Assembly (NCBI GenBank): GCA_963969495.1
Contig: OZ018321.1
Coordinates: 107,584,557-107,648,556 of the forward strand
DNA: 64,000 nucleotides
Reading direction: 5' to 3'
From: Ceratothoa steindachneri
Taxonomy: Eukaryota; Arthropoda; Malacostraca; Isopoda; Cymothoidae
How positions within the stretch are numbered: position 1 is the first letter of the stretch; the number at the start of each line of letters is the position of its first letter. The position numbers and the translations under genes were made by a program. Below are positions 46,845 to 58,816 of the stretch, in pieces. The notes beneath the pieces were generated by a model. That model had not been told where the DNA came from. It ran no database searches and saw only the letters and a program-made list of their open reading frames with translations.

Positions 46845-47735
46845 AGCAATGCCCTATTGGCATTCCTATAATAAAATCCTCCTGGAAATCTTAAATATAT
46901 ATATCATCATTTATTATGTATAAAATTCAAATCATTCAAGTCTTTTACTTAACTTTCGTCAATTAAATCATTCATGCAAATTATGTACAACTTAATAATT
47001 CATTCATTAATTTTAATTAACTTTTGTCAATTCAATCATTCAATTATTATATGCATAACTTTTTGCAATTCATTTATTTTATGTAACCTTTAATAATTCA
47101 AATATTCTGTGACGAAAAACTGATTTCATTTAACGCACTGGTTTAAACAACATCTCTTAGAATTTCACGCACATACCAACACACGCATTTCACCAATTGT
47201 GAAATAACGCAAATTCTCTCTCATTCGTGATCGATTCTACTTCCAATCAAAGTCAGTTATAAATCCTCTCACACTTATTCTCTGCAAACTGCCATTCGAG
47301 AGTAGGTCCTAATTCTAGTTACTTCTCGCATTGCAGATCCCAATTCAGTCCATCATAGTCTCCTTCGTTTTCACTTTCACTCCACATAATGCTTTACAAC
47401 ATATTCATTTCATATATTAGTTACTCTACATTTTGTAACTTTAAATCAGTTACTTTATTATATTTACTTTACCGCATCTTACGTTGTATTCCTAATTCAA
47501 TTATCATTGTGTATTCGTTAATTCTGTGAATATATTTATTTTGTTTATTTATTTTTTCTTACAAACCTAGTTCAGAAGTCCAAAATTCATTTCACTTTAG
47601 TCGTAGGTCTAAAACTAGCAGACGACTATTTCCACCAAACAACAAATTTATGGTAATGGTTTTCAAATCGCTATTTAGGCTGATTTTTAACTAAAATAAA
47701 TCCCATTAATAACCAAATACCATAGTGTCTAGGAA
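46845..47735 (-). repeat. Interspersed repeat S, second copy (minus strand)
   Basis: Reverse-orientation relative of 12989-14007: CCTATTGGCATTCCTATAAT at one end, TTTATGGTAATGG and GCTATTTAGGCTGATTTTTA at the other. Long CATTCATT/TAATT-rich middle. Solo-LTR-like. Confidence 0.6.
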
Positions 47736-48009
47736 TGACGGCAATGTTGAGAGTTGATTGGCAAGTGCCAACTTAGAAAAGAAAAGGTTAAAACCATCAG
47801 CTGCACAATTTCGAAAGAACTGAACAGAAGAAGAGGAGAAGCGGGCAAAATATAAAGTTATGGAGCAATGTTATCTCTATATGTAGACCATATTATGGAG
47901 TAGATGTTTTGAAATAAGCTAAGTTTACATGGTATCTGCAATTCATTTGTTATCGCGACTGAAAGTTTTAATTGTGTAATTAATATATTGTATTTTCAAT
48001 GCAATTTAA

Positions 48010-48151
48010 GGGGCACTTCTGAAACATGTTAGATCATCTTCTGTTGCTAGTCAGGATGAGGAACCATCTGTGTCCTCCTCAGTCGCAGAGGCCACCACAA
48101 AAATTATTTCGGACCCTCCGCAGAGCCTGCCTATCCAGAGCAGGAAACTTC

Positions 48152-48154
<3 letters not shown>
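48010..48154 (+). other. Possible host exon (weak)
   Basis: An open stretch bounded by AG on the left (AATTTAAG) and by GT on the right encodes RSSSVASQDEEPSVSSSVAE, then ATTKIISDPPQSLPIQSRKLQ-type sequence in one frame. A candidate next piece begins after the CTCTCTCTAG tract (48318 onwards) and reads MPEAKCMTSPPAENK to a stop at about 48370. Serine-rich and unrecognised. Chance is possible because the donor coincides with a (GT)n run. Confidence 0.2.

Positions 48155-48155
<1 letters not shown>

Positions 48156-48192
<37 letters not shown>
48156..48192. repeat. (GT)n array
   Basis: About 37 bp of GT. Confidence 0.95.
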
Positions 48193-48193
<1 letters not shown>

Positions 48194-48389
48194 CGTGTAT
48201 AAAAAGTAATTTCATTTTAATTTAATATAAATTTTCAATGTAATTTCATTATTTATGTGAATGCGTGATGTTGTACAGATGCTGCGAATAATATTTATGG
48301 CCTTTTTTCTCTCTCTAGTAGAGATGCCTGAAGCGAAATGCATGACAAGTCCTCCTGCGGAGAATAAATAACTACTCACTGACCCTACT

Positions 48390-49389
48390 AGCTGGCTGCA
48401 GTTCTGAATGTAACATAATTCAAATACATCTGGTTTACAGAGAACCTAATGAAGTACCACCTAGCTACGTTTTTACCTGCAGCGAAGCAAGCAGGTGTAT
48501 GGTTATGCAAATCTCGTGTTGTGTTCATCTTCTATCTGCAACAAGTGGTGGGGTAAATTTAGCCAACTAAAACCAATGCTACCAAAGGTAATTGAGGTTA
48601 TTGAGTTCAAATATGATATAGGTTGACTACCAGGTGGCGCCACCTAGTGGCTAGAGGTGTTAATTCGGCCATTTTCGCAGCAGGTCCACTAGATCATTTC
48701 CCTCTACTTCCAATGAATAGAGGTGATGGAAGTGGCCACCACCAATATTTCAGGAAGACATTAGTTAGTGGTGAAAATATCCCAAGAAGCTGGTTGATAT
48801 ACTCACATAAAAACAAATCTTTTCTGTTATAACTGAACCACTTGAAACGTGCAAGTTTGAGACATTGTAACATCTCATATTTGAAACACAAAAATTCATC
48901 CACATACATTTTAGACTGTCGCTGTTACAATGGATACTGCATATGTATATATAAAATTTTGTTATTTTATAATTTATGTTTCTTCTACATTTTGATATTT
49001 TTGTTTACATTCACATTCCTTGTTTTTTAGTGTTGTGCATAGTGAGTTGATTGGCTCTTCTTGTCTAAACCATTTGTTTGTGTTGTTGACCTACATATGA
49101 CAAACAAACGAATCTAAATCTGAACAGTTGTGTGTGTGTATTGGGGGAGAGTACAATGCGAGGAGGGCGGTAGGCGGTCCGCCCAGGGCGTCATACAACC
49201 TAGGACAGCCACTGCTTATAGTTTATGATATTCTACGAGCCACCTACCACGTCGTCGTAAATTACTCTACACGCAAAACGTCTTAAATCGTGTACTAAAC
49301 CCTGTCCCAACATAGTCATCTCATGATTCGCCTTTACTCTCCCTTTTCAAGAAAATACTAGCTACAAGTTGACCACAAATAGAAAAGTG
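48390..49389. other. Unassigned region
   Basis: No gene recognised. It contains the short palindrome AGGTGGCGCCACCT at about 48632. Confidence 0.4.
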
Positions 49390-49760
49390 CCTTCAGCGTG
49401 TCGTTATTTATTCATCACTCATTGTGGGCAGTTTATTACTACGAGGGAACACAAGACTACCACTTACATCACGACGAAACGACAACCCTAGCAAGCGGAT
49501 ACCCTCTAAAGCGTCGGGAGGTTTTATTTCTTTGTTGTAGTCAGTACACGGCATACATGCTCATCCTGCGCCAATACCGCCCTCATTATCTTGACCATAA
49601 TTTGGGGAGCATAATTCAATCCGAACTCCAGTCTGGTAAGGTAGTAGAGTTTTCCCTTATAGCGTACCTGCTGAAAAGTCCACACACTACTATCTACATT
49701 AATGTAAAGATAGGCATGCCTCAAATCATAGGAAAGATTACTTCTACGAGTGGGTGAGTA
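49390..49760 (-). pseudogene. LTR-retrotransposon RT relic
   Basis: Minus strand: LRHAYLYINVDSSVWTFQ, VRYKGKLYYLTRLEFGLN, YAPQIMVKIMRAVLAQDE, then in another frame LLGLSFRRDVSGSLVFP. This is the palm region of a Gypsy-related RT. With the integrase at 45.9-46.6 kb it could form one element, in the right order on the minus strand, split by repeat S and other sequence. That link is inference. Confidence 0.6.
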
Positions 49761-50451
49761 AGCGACGGGCGTAATCTGCTAAGTATTTCTACAAGACTTG
49801 CTTAAGACCAGGTTGTATTTCGACTTTACCAATTATATTTTAGCACGTTCTAAAGGTCGAATGCATTTTTTTTTATATGAGGCTGAAGATTAAAAATCAA
49901 CTGAGGAAGAGCCATTTTATTTGGTCTTATTTAAAATATTCTGATTTCTTACAAATTTTGGCTGTGAGAAATTTTGGTTATTGTTGAGGCGGCATTGATC
50001 GAAAGTTCTATTATCGTTGCCTCCTTTAGCGGCGAGGTAATTGTTTGGCGAGCAGCAAAGAATGAATTTGCTCTTCGTTCTTTGATGCCTTTTATATGTC
50101 AGAGTAAGAGTAGGGTTCACTTTTCTTTTAGCAAAAAAGGTGCAATGTTCGCTCCGAGCTGGTCCGCTGTCTGTTCAGGTTGGGGCCCATCTCTTTGATG
50201 AGAAGAGCCCCCAGAATCTTCAGGTTGCGGAGATCCGAGTTTTTTTCTGGGGATGGTAGTGTTTTCAACAATGATCTTTCTTTTAATTTGTTCATTGTGT
50301 TGTACATTGTGGGGTGCTTTGATTCCGCCGGAGGAGTCCTTGGAAGTTTACCATATACGATTAAAGAGGATATGGTAAACTTCATAACGAAACTAGTCTC
50401 GTAAATAAATTATATGCCCCTATACAGTGGTTTCACTATTGAATTATTTCA

Positions 50452-50452
<1 letters not shown>
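49761..50452. other. Unassigned region
   Basis: No recognisable product; overlapping short frames on both strands have no family features. Confidence 0.4.

Positions 50453-50542
<90 letters not shown>
50453..50542. repeat. (TA)n array
   Basis: About 88 bp of TA next to the Tc1 relic. Confidence 0.95.
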
Positions 50543-50546
<4 letters not shown>

Positions 50547-50589
50547 GGCCAAAAAGGGAAGAATATGATTGAAACTCATTTATTTCATA

Positions 50590-51140
50590 CCTGACATAAT
50601 GTAAATAAACATTTTTGCGTATATCTATCAATAATTAACATTTGATGTGTCCTTCCTTTGCTTTTATAACCTCTTCTATGCGTTTTTGCATACTTATGAC
50701 TAAGTTAGCACAGGTGGTTGGATCAATTTTCTGCCACTCTTCATGAATTTTGTCTGTTAATTGAATTTTTTAGCAACAGTTGTGCACCCTCATTCTTGTG
50801 CCCAAGTGTGACCACAGATATTCATTGGGGTTGAGCTTTGGAGATTGAGGGTGCCATTCCATCAACTTCGCCCTTTCTTTTCAAACCAACTCTTTGAGAT
50901 TCCAGATGTGTGGCATGAAGCATTGTCTTGTTGGAAGATTACACCATCTGGTATCTCATCATTGAAAATTTTGAAAGGTTGATAAACATGATCTAACATG
51001 TGAACAACAGTCTTGGATCTGAAGTGGTGCAGCCCCAAGTCATTACAATGCCACCTCCAAATATGACTGTTTGGACAGCGCATCTCGGATCATAAGCTAA
51101 CCTAACTCTTCGAGGAACGTAAGCAGCTCCAGGTGTTCCA
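50590..51140 (-). pseudogene. Tc1-like transposase 3' part
   Basis: Minus strand. Frame 50862-51083: MRCPNSHIWRWHCNDLGLHH, FKIFNDEIPDGVIFQQDNAS with the second catalytic Asp in QQDNASCHTS, then SKSWFEKKG. After a frameshift comes SPKLNPNEYLWSHLG, the third-catalytic-residue block (usual SPDLNPIE), with Asp changed to Lys but Glu kept. Further on, an in-frame stop precedes MQKRIEEVIKAKEGH. The N-terminal HTH and first Asp are missing. Confidence 0.75.
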
Positions 51141-51194
51141 AAGATCTGAGGAAAAATACAAATTACTGATCATTTTTGGTATCAAATTAAAATT

Positions 51195-51576
51195 TTGGTA
51201 TTCAATACTGGTTATTATATTGTTGACCTAGATGGCAAACAAATATAATTTCCTGTACACATAAACTTGTTTGATTAAATGAAGTTTAATTTTTTAGATT
51301 TAGCCTTCGTGACGGACTGCAGTTAACACGAGGGATTGAAAACAGGAGATCGTATGAAAATAAATTGTATTTAAGAATTAACAAATAAAAACACAAAGAG
51401 ATAATTGATTGGATATAATACTAGATGCAAATTTATATACACGAGTTATACAACGATGGAGTGAAGTAAGAGATATATTATGAATTTAATATGAATTTTG
51501 GAATCATATTTAAAGGATATGTAAAATGAAATTAAAAGATAATTGACAGGATATTAATTAGTAATCAGATGTATAT

Positions 51577-51580
<4 letters not shown>
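51195..51580 (-). repeat. Gypsy 3' LTR terminus (outer part)
   Basis: ACTGGTTATTATATTGTTGA and TAAACTTGTTTGATT blocks match the LTR at 57913-58810 in the same orientation. It is taken as the distal part of the 3' LTR of the minus-strand Gypsy element; its proximal part appears at about 53889-54110. Confidence 0.6.

Positions 51581-51651
<71 letters not shown>
51581..51651. repeat. (TA)n array, left cap of palindrome
   Basis: About 70 bp of TA. Confidence 0.95.
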
Positions 51652-51656
<5 letters not shown>

Positions 51657-51768
51657 AAGAAAGAGCAAATACAAGTTCTGCGGGTGATAACAAGCACCTT
51701 TCAAAACAATTTTGAAGACAAAAAGAAAGATGCAGATTCCTTGTATTGCAGACTATATAATATAGTAG

Positions 51769-52395
<627 letters not shown>

Positions 52396-52569
52396 TGTAG
52401 ATGGGCAGCAGTCTTTCTTGAATGCAAATTTTGTTGAAGACCATAATATATTTTGCCTTAAGCAATTTCCTTTAGCAACTTTCTATTCTTGTAGATGGTA
52501 GATCACTTGTCCTATATTGATCTCTCTTTTAAATGAATGGGTTTGGTAAAAAACAAACTAAATTGTTGA

Positions 52570-52602
52570 GCTTTCGATCTTATTCGATCATCTTCTGAGC
52601 GA
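52570..52602 (-). ncRNA. Degenerate hammerhead-like motif
   Basis: Minus strand: CAGAAGA, stem GATC/GATC around GAATAA, then GAAAGC. The layout is hammerhead-like, but the core CTGA is CAGA, so it is likely inactive. Confidence 0.35.
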
Positions 52603-52867
52603 GCGTCTTTATGTATTCTTTCCTCCTTTACCGATGAAATGTGTTGGAGTCAGAATCGGACTGAATGAAAAGAAAACGGTTTTTAGTGGATATTTATTCC
52701 GCCTGGCTTGAGCGCAACGTTAAAGGAAACGAGCCAATACGGTGAGTGGAATTTTAAAACAACTTTAATGTTCGATTCCATCCCAACGCTTGACTATTGA
52801 TGGCCGGCTTTTCTTCGTTTATTAAGATGGCTTCTAAGATGTTTAGACTAGATTTATTTCCCTCTTT

Positions 52868-53706
52868 TCATTTAATTACGGTGTTGTCAACTAGAATATC
52901 TCTCGTTAAGTTGATGTTGTGCGCGCTCTCCATATGATTTTTAGGCCCTCCCCTTTGAAGATGCATGGTTAAACGTCTCGAAAGGGTGGTAGTTGTCATG
53001 CCATTATATTTTGAGTTATAATAAAGCTTGCAGATAAACTGGTTAATTATGTTGGTTGACTTTAGATTCGAGGAGTTTTGGCAACTGTTATTTTCCATAA
53101 AGAGATTGTCGGCTTTTGTCGTTTTATAATATATAATAAGTTGAATTTTGTCCATTTGATTCTTAACTTTAATGTTACGGTTAATAATCTCCTTGATGTT
53201 TTTTTCATCTATTTTATAGGCCTTGAGATCTAATTTATGTAATACAGTTTGATGTTGTTTACTGCTCCCTGATTACTTTTCGTTTTATCCTTATCTTTGA
53301 AATGTACATTTAAAAATGATTGGATTTGTTTTTCAATCATGCTGTTCGAGAAACCGTTGTTCACGCGTGTTTGTTTTACGCGTGAGATCTCTTGGTGGAA
53401 AAGTTCCCATGGAGAGCAGCATTTATATGCTCGGAGGATGTATGAGTCGATTACACTTATTTTATTACCTTTCAGGGCATTCACTATCCGCATTGAGGTA
53501 TTTACCCATGTCCGTACTTTTTCTATATACTTTTGTGATATAGCTATCATTGATGTTTTGTACCTTAACGTCCAAAAAAGGGAGTTTATTGCCGTGCCCA
53601 ACTCATAAGTGAATTTTAACACGGAGTTCTCCTCAAATTGCTGCTTGATATTTATCAGATGTTCTTCGTTTTGGACGTTGATGTGAGGTCGTCTATGCAT
53701 CGGCAA
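52868..53706 (-). pseudogene. PLE RT C-terminus and GIY-YIG endonuclease
   Basis: Two minus-strand frames. 53706-53230: NEEHLINIKQQFEENSVLKF, VIDSYILRAYKCCSPWELFH, SMIEKQIQSFLNVHF, the thumb region (HRA-type helix). 53155-52868: a degraded Cys segment, then YNGMTTTTLSRRLTMHLQRG, which is the YIG block (here YNG) with the Arg helix, ending in AHNINLTRDIL. This belongs to a PLE lineage different from the 24-28 kb pair (TTTTLSRRL versus STVRSLGAR). Confidence 0.75.
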
Positions 53707-53888
53707 TATGTATGTGGCTTATTTTCACTGTGTCAAATAATCTTTCTTCGTTTACCCATATAGTAGTTGGCGAAGGTAGATGGAATAAAAAAGACAGAAG
53801 AATAGAAAGTTGCCAAAGGAAATTGATTAAGGCGAAATATACTATGGTCTTCAACAAAATTTTCATATATATATATATATATATATAT

Positions 53889-54110
53889 TTGGACTTATCA
53901 CTCCGCTTGAGTTGGATTTACATTACATTTATAAATTACTTTGAAGTGTTGCGGAATTACATAACATAAAGTGATTTGATTTACTTTTGAGTACGGCAAA
54001 ATTACATAATATAAATGATTTTATTTACCTTTTGAGTACTACAGAATCGAATAATATAAATGATTCTATTTACTTTTGGAGTATTACGGAGAAAGTTACC
54101 TCCCCCACTT
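53889..54110 (-). repeat. Gypsy 3' LTR, proximal part
   Basis: Contains CACTCCGCTTGAGTTGGATT, similar to 60296-60315 and 60505-60525 beside another Gypsy relic, and three tandem TATAAATGATT-type units. Lies directly after the pol end at 54123. Confidence 0.5.
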
Positions 54111-54122
54111 CTTAATATGATT

Positions 54123-54643
54123 TTACCATTTCGGATAACGCCGAGGTCTCCTTACTACGCGACCGGAGCGTGTCACAGTGCCAGTGGTTTTGCTGCGAGC
54201 ACGGATACTCTTATCCGCTGTGGCAGTTCCAGTTGCGGTGGGCGAGGCGCAGACACGAGTAGATATTGACAGAGCGAAGGTGATCCACCTTTTGGTCCCT
54301 TCCGAAACGGTGTCAAGCGGGACGCGGAGGTCTTGAGTCCGGTTTTCCGCTGACGGGGTGACTGGTAGTGAATAGATTTGCTCCTGACTGCCTACCGCTG
54401 TCAACAAGGGTTCTGAAACATAAGAGGCGGAGGCAGCAAAACGGAAGGTAAAGTTTGCGTAACAGCGGTGATTGGAAAAGTGGTTTGGAGTTTAGTTTTG
54501 AGACCTTCTTGACCATAAAGAGTTATAGTGGGAGAAAAAGTGGGAATAGGGTGCTCAATGTAACCATTTTCCATAGAGATGAGTTTCAGACGGTCTATGG
54601 AAACAGTATCCTGCTTGGTGCCAAGCTGAAGGACGAAGAACAT
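54123..54643 (-). pseudogene. Gypsy pol: integrase C-terminal region and tail
   Basis: MFFVLQLGTKQDTVSIDRLK is the classic post-integrase motif. A Pro/Thr-rich linker follows, and the tail ends [20 protein letters not shown]. Frameshifted at about 54405. Confidence 0.75.
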
Positions 54644-54867
54644 TGGCTTTCTGCAGATGACGAGAATTGTCCATCATAGACAGGTTGCAAGGAAGAGCAA
54701 GTTGAATCGCGACGGACAAAGACCTGAGAACATTATTTCATCTCTTTTGACACGAATGTTTTGTTGAACGAGAGGAGCAAGCACCGATCAAAGGCTGACT
54801 CTTTCGGGAGTCAGAAAGAGAGCAAGAGGTTGCCATAGGTCAGCAATAATCTGCTGTAAAGTTGCAC

Positions 54868-55791
54868 CTACGTGAGTTGAAGTTTCATCTGAGGCGACGC
54901 TGATGGGAGCTCCTGGAGAAGGATGAGCCAATTACACAGTGCGGGCAATAGCCCCTTTGGTGCGAGAGGAGAGTTCTTTTTGGTCTTAGACAGCATGGAG
55001 TTGATAGGTTGCATGACCTGGGCGTAATTTATAATGAATCTATGGTATAAATTGACCATGCTACAGAAACATTGGAATTGTTTGCGTTATTTTGGTTAAG
55101 TAAAATTGCGCATCATGTTAGCTTTTTCTTTGAGTGGGCTAATCTCGACACTTGAAACATGGTGTCTCAAGGAGGAGAGTTGCGAGACACCAAAAATACA
55201 CTTAGAAGTATTGAGTAAGATGCTGTACTCTTGAAGGTGAGAAAAGAATTGACGAAGGTGAGAGACGTGTTCCTCGAGCGAGGGAGATGCTATTAGCAGG
55301 TCATTAATGAAGCAAATGACAAAGGGAAGATCTCTCTGAACTTGCTCCATGAAACGTTGGAAGGTCTAGCAAGAATTTCGCATACCATAGCGCATCTTGA
55401 TGATTTAAAAAGAACCAAACAGAGTGGTGATGCTAGTCTTTGAAATATCGTCTGGGTGAAGAGAATTCTAGTTGAAAGCACGAACTAGATCCAGGTGAGA
55501 ACAGATTGTACAACCGGAGAGATGGGGTGAAATTGGCTATGTACTGCAATGAATAGTGGTCAGGGGAGGTTATAGCGTTTGAGGCTCTATAATCTCTAAT
55601 GGCTCTGAATTCCTCGGTGTGGATTTGGGAACGATATGGAGTTGGGAGGCCCAAGATGAAGAGGAAGGCCTACCAATGCCAGCATCTCGTACGAATTGGA
55701 ATTCACCACGGATTTCAGAACGTCTATCTGGGGCTAGACGACGAGGTTGAGAGAAGACAGGTCCTCCTGTCGCCTCGATCCGATCCACCAC
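54868..55791 (-). pseudogene. Gypsy reverse transcriptase, minus strand
   Basis: GGPVFSQPRRLAPDR and GIGRPSSSSWASQLHIVPK (fingers), then palm VQRDLPFVICFINDLLIAS, in which the first Asp of the (F/Y)xDD box is Asn, then LNTSKCIFGVSQL and MVNLYHRFIINYAQVMQPIN (connection), SKTKKNSPL. Four frames are needed. Confidence 0.75.
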
Positions 55792-55828
55792 ATTATGTTT
55801 AATGGGCCTATCCTTCGAAGGTGGAAGG

Positions 55829-56225
55829 TTAAGGTCGGGAAACTCCTGCAGAAGGCGCTAAAATGGGGGCTCGGTGGGTTGGAAACGAATAGAAAGGAGG
55901 GAAGTCTGTGAAGGTGAGTACAAATCTGAAAGAGTGAGTAAAGTTTTTCGATCGACAAGCTTGCGGTGATGAGAATCGACCAATAGGTCGTGAGCCCCCC
56001 CAAAAATTGAGGCCCAATATTGGACAATCTACCTCGTTCATGACGAAGGTCCATCGAAAAACTCGACGGAGACCGAGTGAGTCTCAAATTACGTCTTCCA
56101 TTGGTTTTAATATTGCTCGAATTATATGCCTTCAGCACTAAATCTGAAGGAGCTCAAAATTGGTATAACACTGCATTCTGCACGAGTGTCCACCATGAAT
56201 GAGAAACCAGAAAGTGGGTCAAAAA
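55829..56225 (-). pseudogene. Gypsy protease, minus strand
   Basis: GFSFMVDTRAECSVIP at about 56165-56215 (active-site Gly of DTG changed to Arg), LKAYNSSNIKTNGRRN, then ILGLNFWGG-like sequence in another frame. Inactive. Confidence 0.65.
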
Positions 56226-56991
56226 TGCGAAAGGGAGAGCATACATGAGTAAGTGATGTTAGGGCAGTGGATGTATACCCTTTTGTGCCATGCCTTTTTA
56301 GTATAAAGGAGAATTTGACGTGGAAATTGAAGTTTGAAAATTTGAAGAGTTTGGTTGAGAGGAGTGATGTGCGGAAAGTGGAGAGTTGAGATTATGTGAA
56401 GGAGGTGGTACTGGTTGTAAATATATGCACGGTTGTAATCATTTTACAGCTTGTGCGCTATATTTGTTGTGGTACCAGCACCATTGAGTATTGGGGGAAA
56501 GTTACATTATGATTTGGGAAACTACTAAGTGCAGTATGGGAAAAATCATAATGGTGGTTGCAAGGCTGTGTACAGCGTTGTTACAATACCTTTGATGGTA
56601 CTAGCAGAGATCCTTTTGTTTTGAAAGATTATGGTGACAATAGGAGGAAGAAGATGGTTTAATTGCTGTATATCACCTTTTGTGTTGAGTTTCCCTCGTT
56701 GGTTTCTTATACGGGAACTCGAACGGGTCCTATCTCTCTGTTCACCTTACCCGTGCCGTCGATCGCTCTGTGCTGCTTGCTGTAGTTTCAACCGGCTGAA
56801 ATCACTATCCATCCTCGATAACGTGGCTATTAAATCCCTCGTTAAGGGGTGGGGTGGAATTTCGTCACGCTCCGGTCGGTTACAAGCAGAACTCGCGGTT
56901 ACCCGAAACTGTGAAATGGAAGAATTAGGCATAGGGCCGTGATTGTGCACGTTGCCCCAAACTATATAAGGATTTTTATACAGCTGGTCGG

Positions 56992-57418
56992 CTACTTTTG
57001 CAAGTTAGTCAACATCGGTCGGTGATGACATATGAATGAGGGGCCTAGCATACTCTGAGACTCCCCGCATGAGGTCCTGATAAGGTCCTTCAAATGATTT
57101 AAAAAGCTAGTGGGACACTTATCCCCCATTTCATAAGTATTAAGGAGCTCCCTTAAGTTTTCAACTTGTGATTTCCAAAATTCCTTTAAGAATGCCCCCC
57201 TCAATTCGTTACATGCTCCTACTTTTTTCCCATTAAATAGAATATCCCTAAACCTAATGAAGATACTTATGGGAACCTTTTGGATTATGACAGCGAACTT
57301 CTTTTCTTTTGTTGTGAATATCCAGCGGAGAATCAGATCTAAAACGTCCACCCAAGCAATTGGGATTGATGAATCAAAAACTGGTAGAGTGAGGAATGCA
57401 TACGGGATTTAATTGAAT
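56992..57418 (-). pseudogene. Gypsy gag capsid region, minus strand
   Basis: KEKKFAVIIQKVPISIFIRF, ELRGAFLKEFWKSQVENLRE, YEMGDKCPTSFLNHLKDLI correspond to the plus-strand gag at 14861-15525 (RAFKEEFWRSQIEDLRILLD, RRPTQFFNHLKAFA). Confidence 0.7.
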
Positions 57419-57896
57419 CTTGCTGGGTTTCGGTTGAAGATTGCATTGTTGAAAACGTTTGGTCATTCACCCTTGTTTTAGCCTATGTTTGGTTTACCAT
57501 TGTGATCCCGTTATGTTTTATGTGACGTTTGTCAATGAGAAAATAAAGTCAACGTTAGAACGTATAAATTGTATCAATGTGCGTGAAAGAATGGCGAGTA
57601 AATTCATGTGTGCGTGCGCACATTAGTCACGAGACGGAAACGTGAAGAAATTAAACAAAATTAATATAAAGAAGAAATTACTCATTCGTTGTATTTAAGG
57701 GATATTATTTAATTCAAATTGATAAGAATTGTAACAATTGGAAGAAGGATGCTGTCGATAAAACTTGATATGGAAAAGGAAACACGTGAATGAAACTGGG
57801 CGTTCGAAAAACGGAAAACTTAAATAGCTGCGAGAAGTTTTGAAAATTATCATATACGCTTGAATTTATATTCATCGATTGACGGGAGATTATTGA

Positions 57897-57912
57897 ATTC
57901 TGGGCACCATTT
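57897..57912 (-). promoter_or_regulatory. Gypsy primer-binding site, minus strand
   Basis: Reverse complement reads ATGGTGCCCAGAATTC immediately after the LTR end, the same TGGTGCCCAGA as at 14528. Confidence 0.65.
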
Positions 57913-58810
57913 TTATATATACTGGTTATTATATTGTTGACCTAAATAGCACATAAATATAATTTCCTGTACAAATAAACTTGTTTGATTGAATGAAGTT
58001 TTAGATTCGGCCTATTATTATGTAATTAATTAGGTTTATTTAGCTTAGATAGCGAACAAGAATTAATCATATACTAAATTTTGAGAAGAGAATTGAACGA
58101 TGAATCTAGGCCAAATCAGCGCGAGGATCGATAGTTAACGCGTTGGGAAATTAGAAGGAATGGAAGAATGAAAGCTGACGAAAGTAAAATGTATTTAAGA
58201 ATTAACAAATGAAAACAGGATTGATTGAATATAACTTATATATTATACAATTTGGTATACACAAGTTATGGTTTAATGGATACTAATAGTAGGTTGAGTA
58301 GAAACTTGATCATGATGTTAAATAAAAAAGGATCACATTGATATTAAATTGTATGTACATAAATAGTAATGTTAATAATAGTGGATTAAATAATAGTAGA
58401 TCACAATATATATATAGAATAGGATGTACCATAATAGTATGCTAGCGAATCACAATGAGATATTAATAGTATGTAAATTAATAGTTTGTTAGCGATCACG
58501 ATGAGGTATTAAATAGGATGTAAATTACTAGTATTAGCTATCACAATGAGATATTAAATAGTATGTAAATTAATAGCTATCAAAATGGTAATAGTAAACT
58601 AATAGCTATCAAAATGGTTATAGTAAATTGGGGTCTGAAATGAATTAAAAATATCTATAATTAAAGTACTCACGCTTGAGATGAATTTAGAGATCTGAAT
58701 AGTTAAACACCTTTTATTTGAACGAACCTTTTTAGATGGCGACGCGGCGAGAGTGGAAGATTTCGATTACACATTTTCTGAGGCTTTGCAATTAAATTAT
58801 TGGAACGTAT
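57913..58810 (-). repeat. Gypsy 5' LTR, minus strand
   Basis: Shares ACTGGTTATTATATTGTTGA and following blocks with 51195-51540. It contains a diverged tandem (ATGAGATATTAAATAGTATG-type units) at about 58450-58630. The outer end near 58810 is approximate; a hAT copy starts at 58817. Confidence 0.6.
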
Positions 58811-58816
58811 TTCGAG

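Larger units (their letters stand above)
52423..53865 (-). mobile_element. Penelope-like element with inverted flanking arms
   Basis: Arms of about 66 bp, 52423-52489 and 53800-53865, are reverse complements (GAATAGAAAGTTGC, TATGGTCTTCAACAAAAT). Between them is a minus-strand RT/GIY-YIG relic and a hammerhead-like motif. TA arrays bound both sides. It appears inserted in a Gypsy 3' LTR. Confidence 0.75.
54123..57418 (-). pseudogene. Ty3/Gypsy gag-pol relic, minus strand
   Basis: Order from high to low coordinate: gag capsid (57418-56992), Cys-rich region (about 56500-56300), protease (about 56220-55830), RT (55791-55096), RT connection (55059-54868), integrase C-terminal region (54780-54401), pol tail (54407-54123). 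The RNase H and integrase catalytic core are deleted between 54868 and about 54780. The protease DTG is DTR, the RT box is FINDLL. Many stops and shifts. The LTR beyond gag is at 57913-58810. Confidence 0.8.

Noticed and set aside
49398..49757. 119-codon plus-strand frame
   Set aside because: It is the antisense of the RT relic at 49390-49760 and shows no family of its own.
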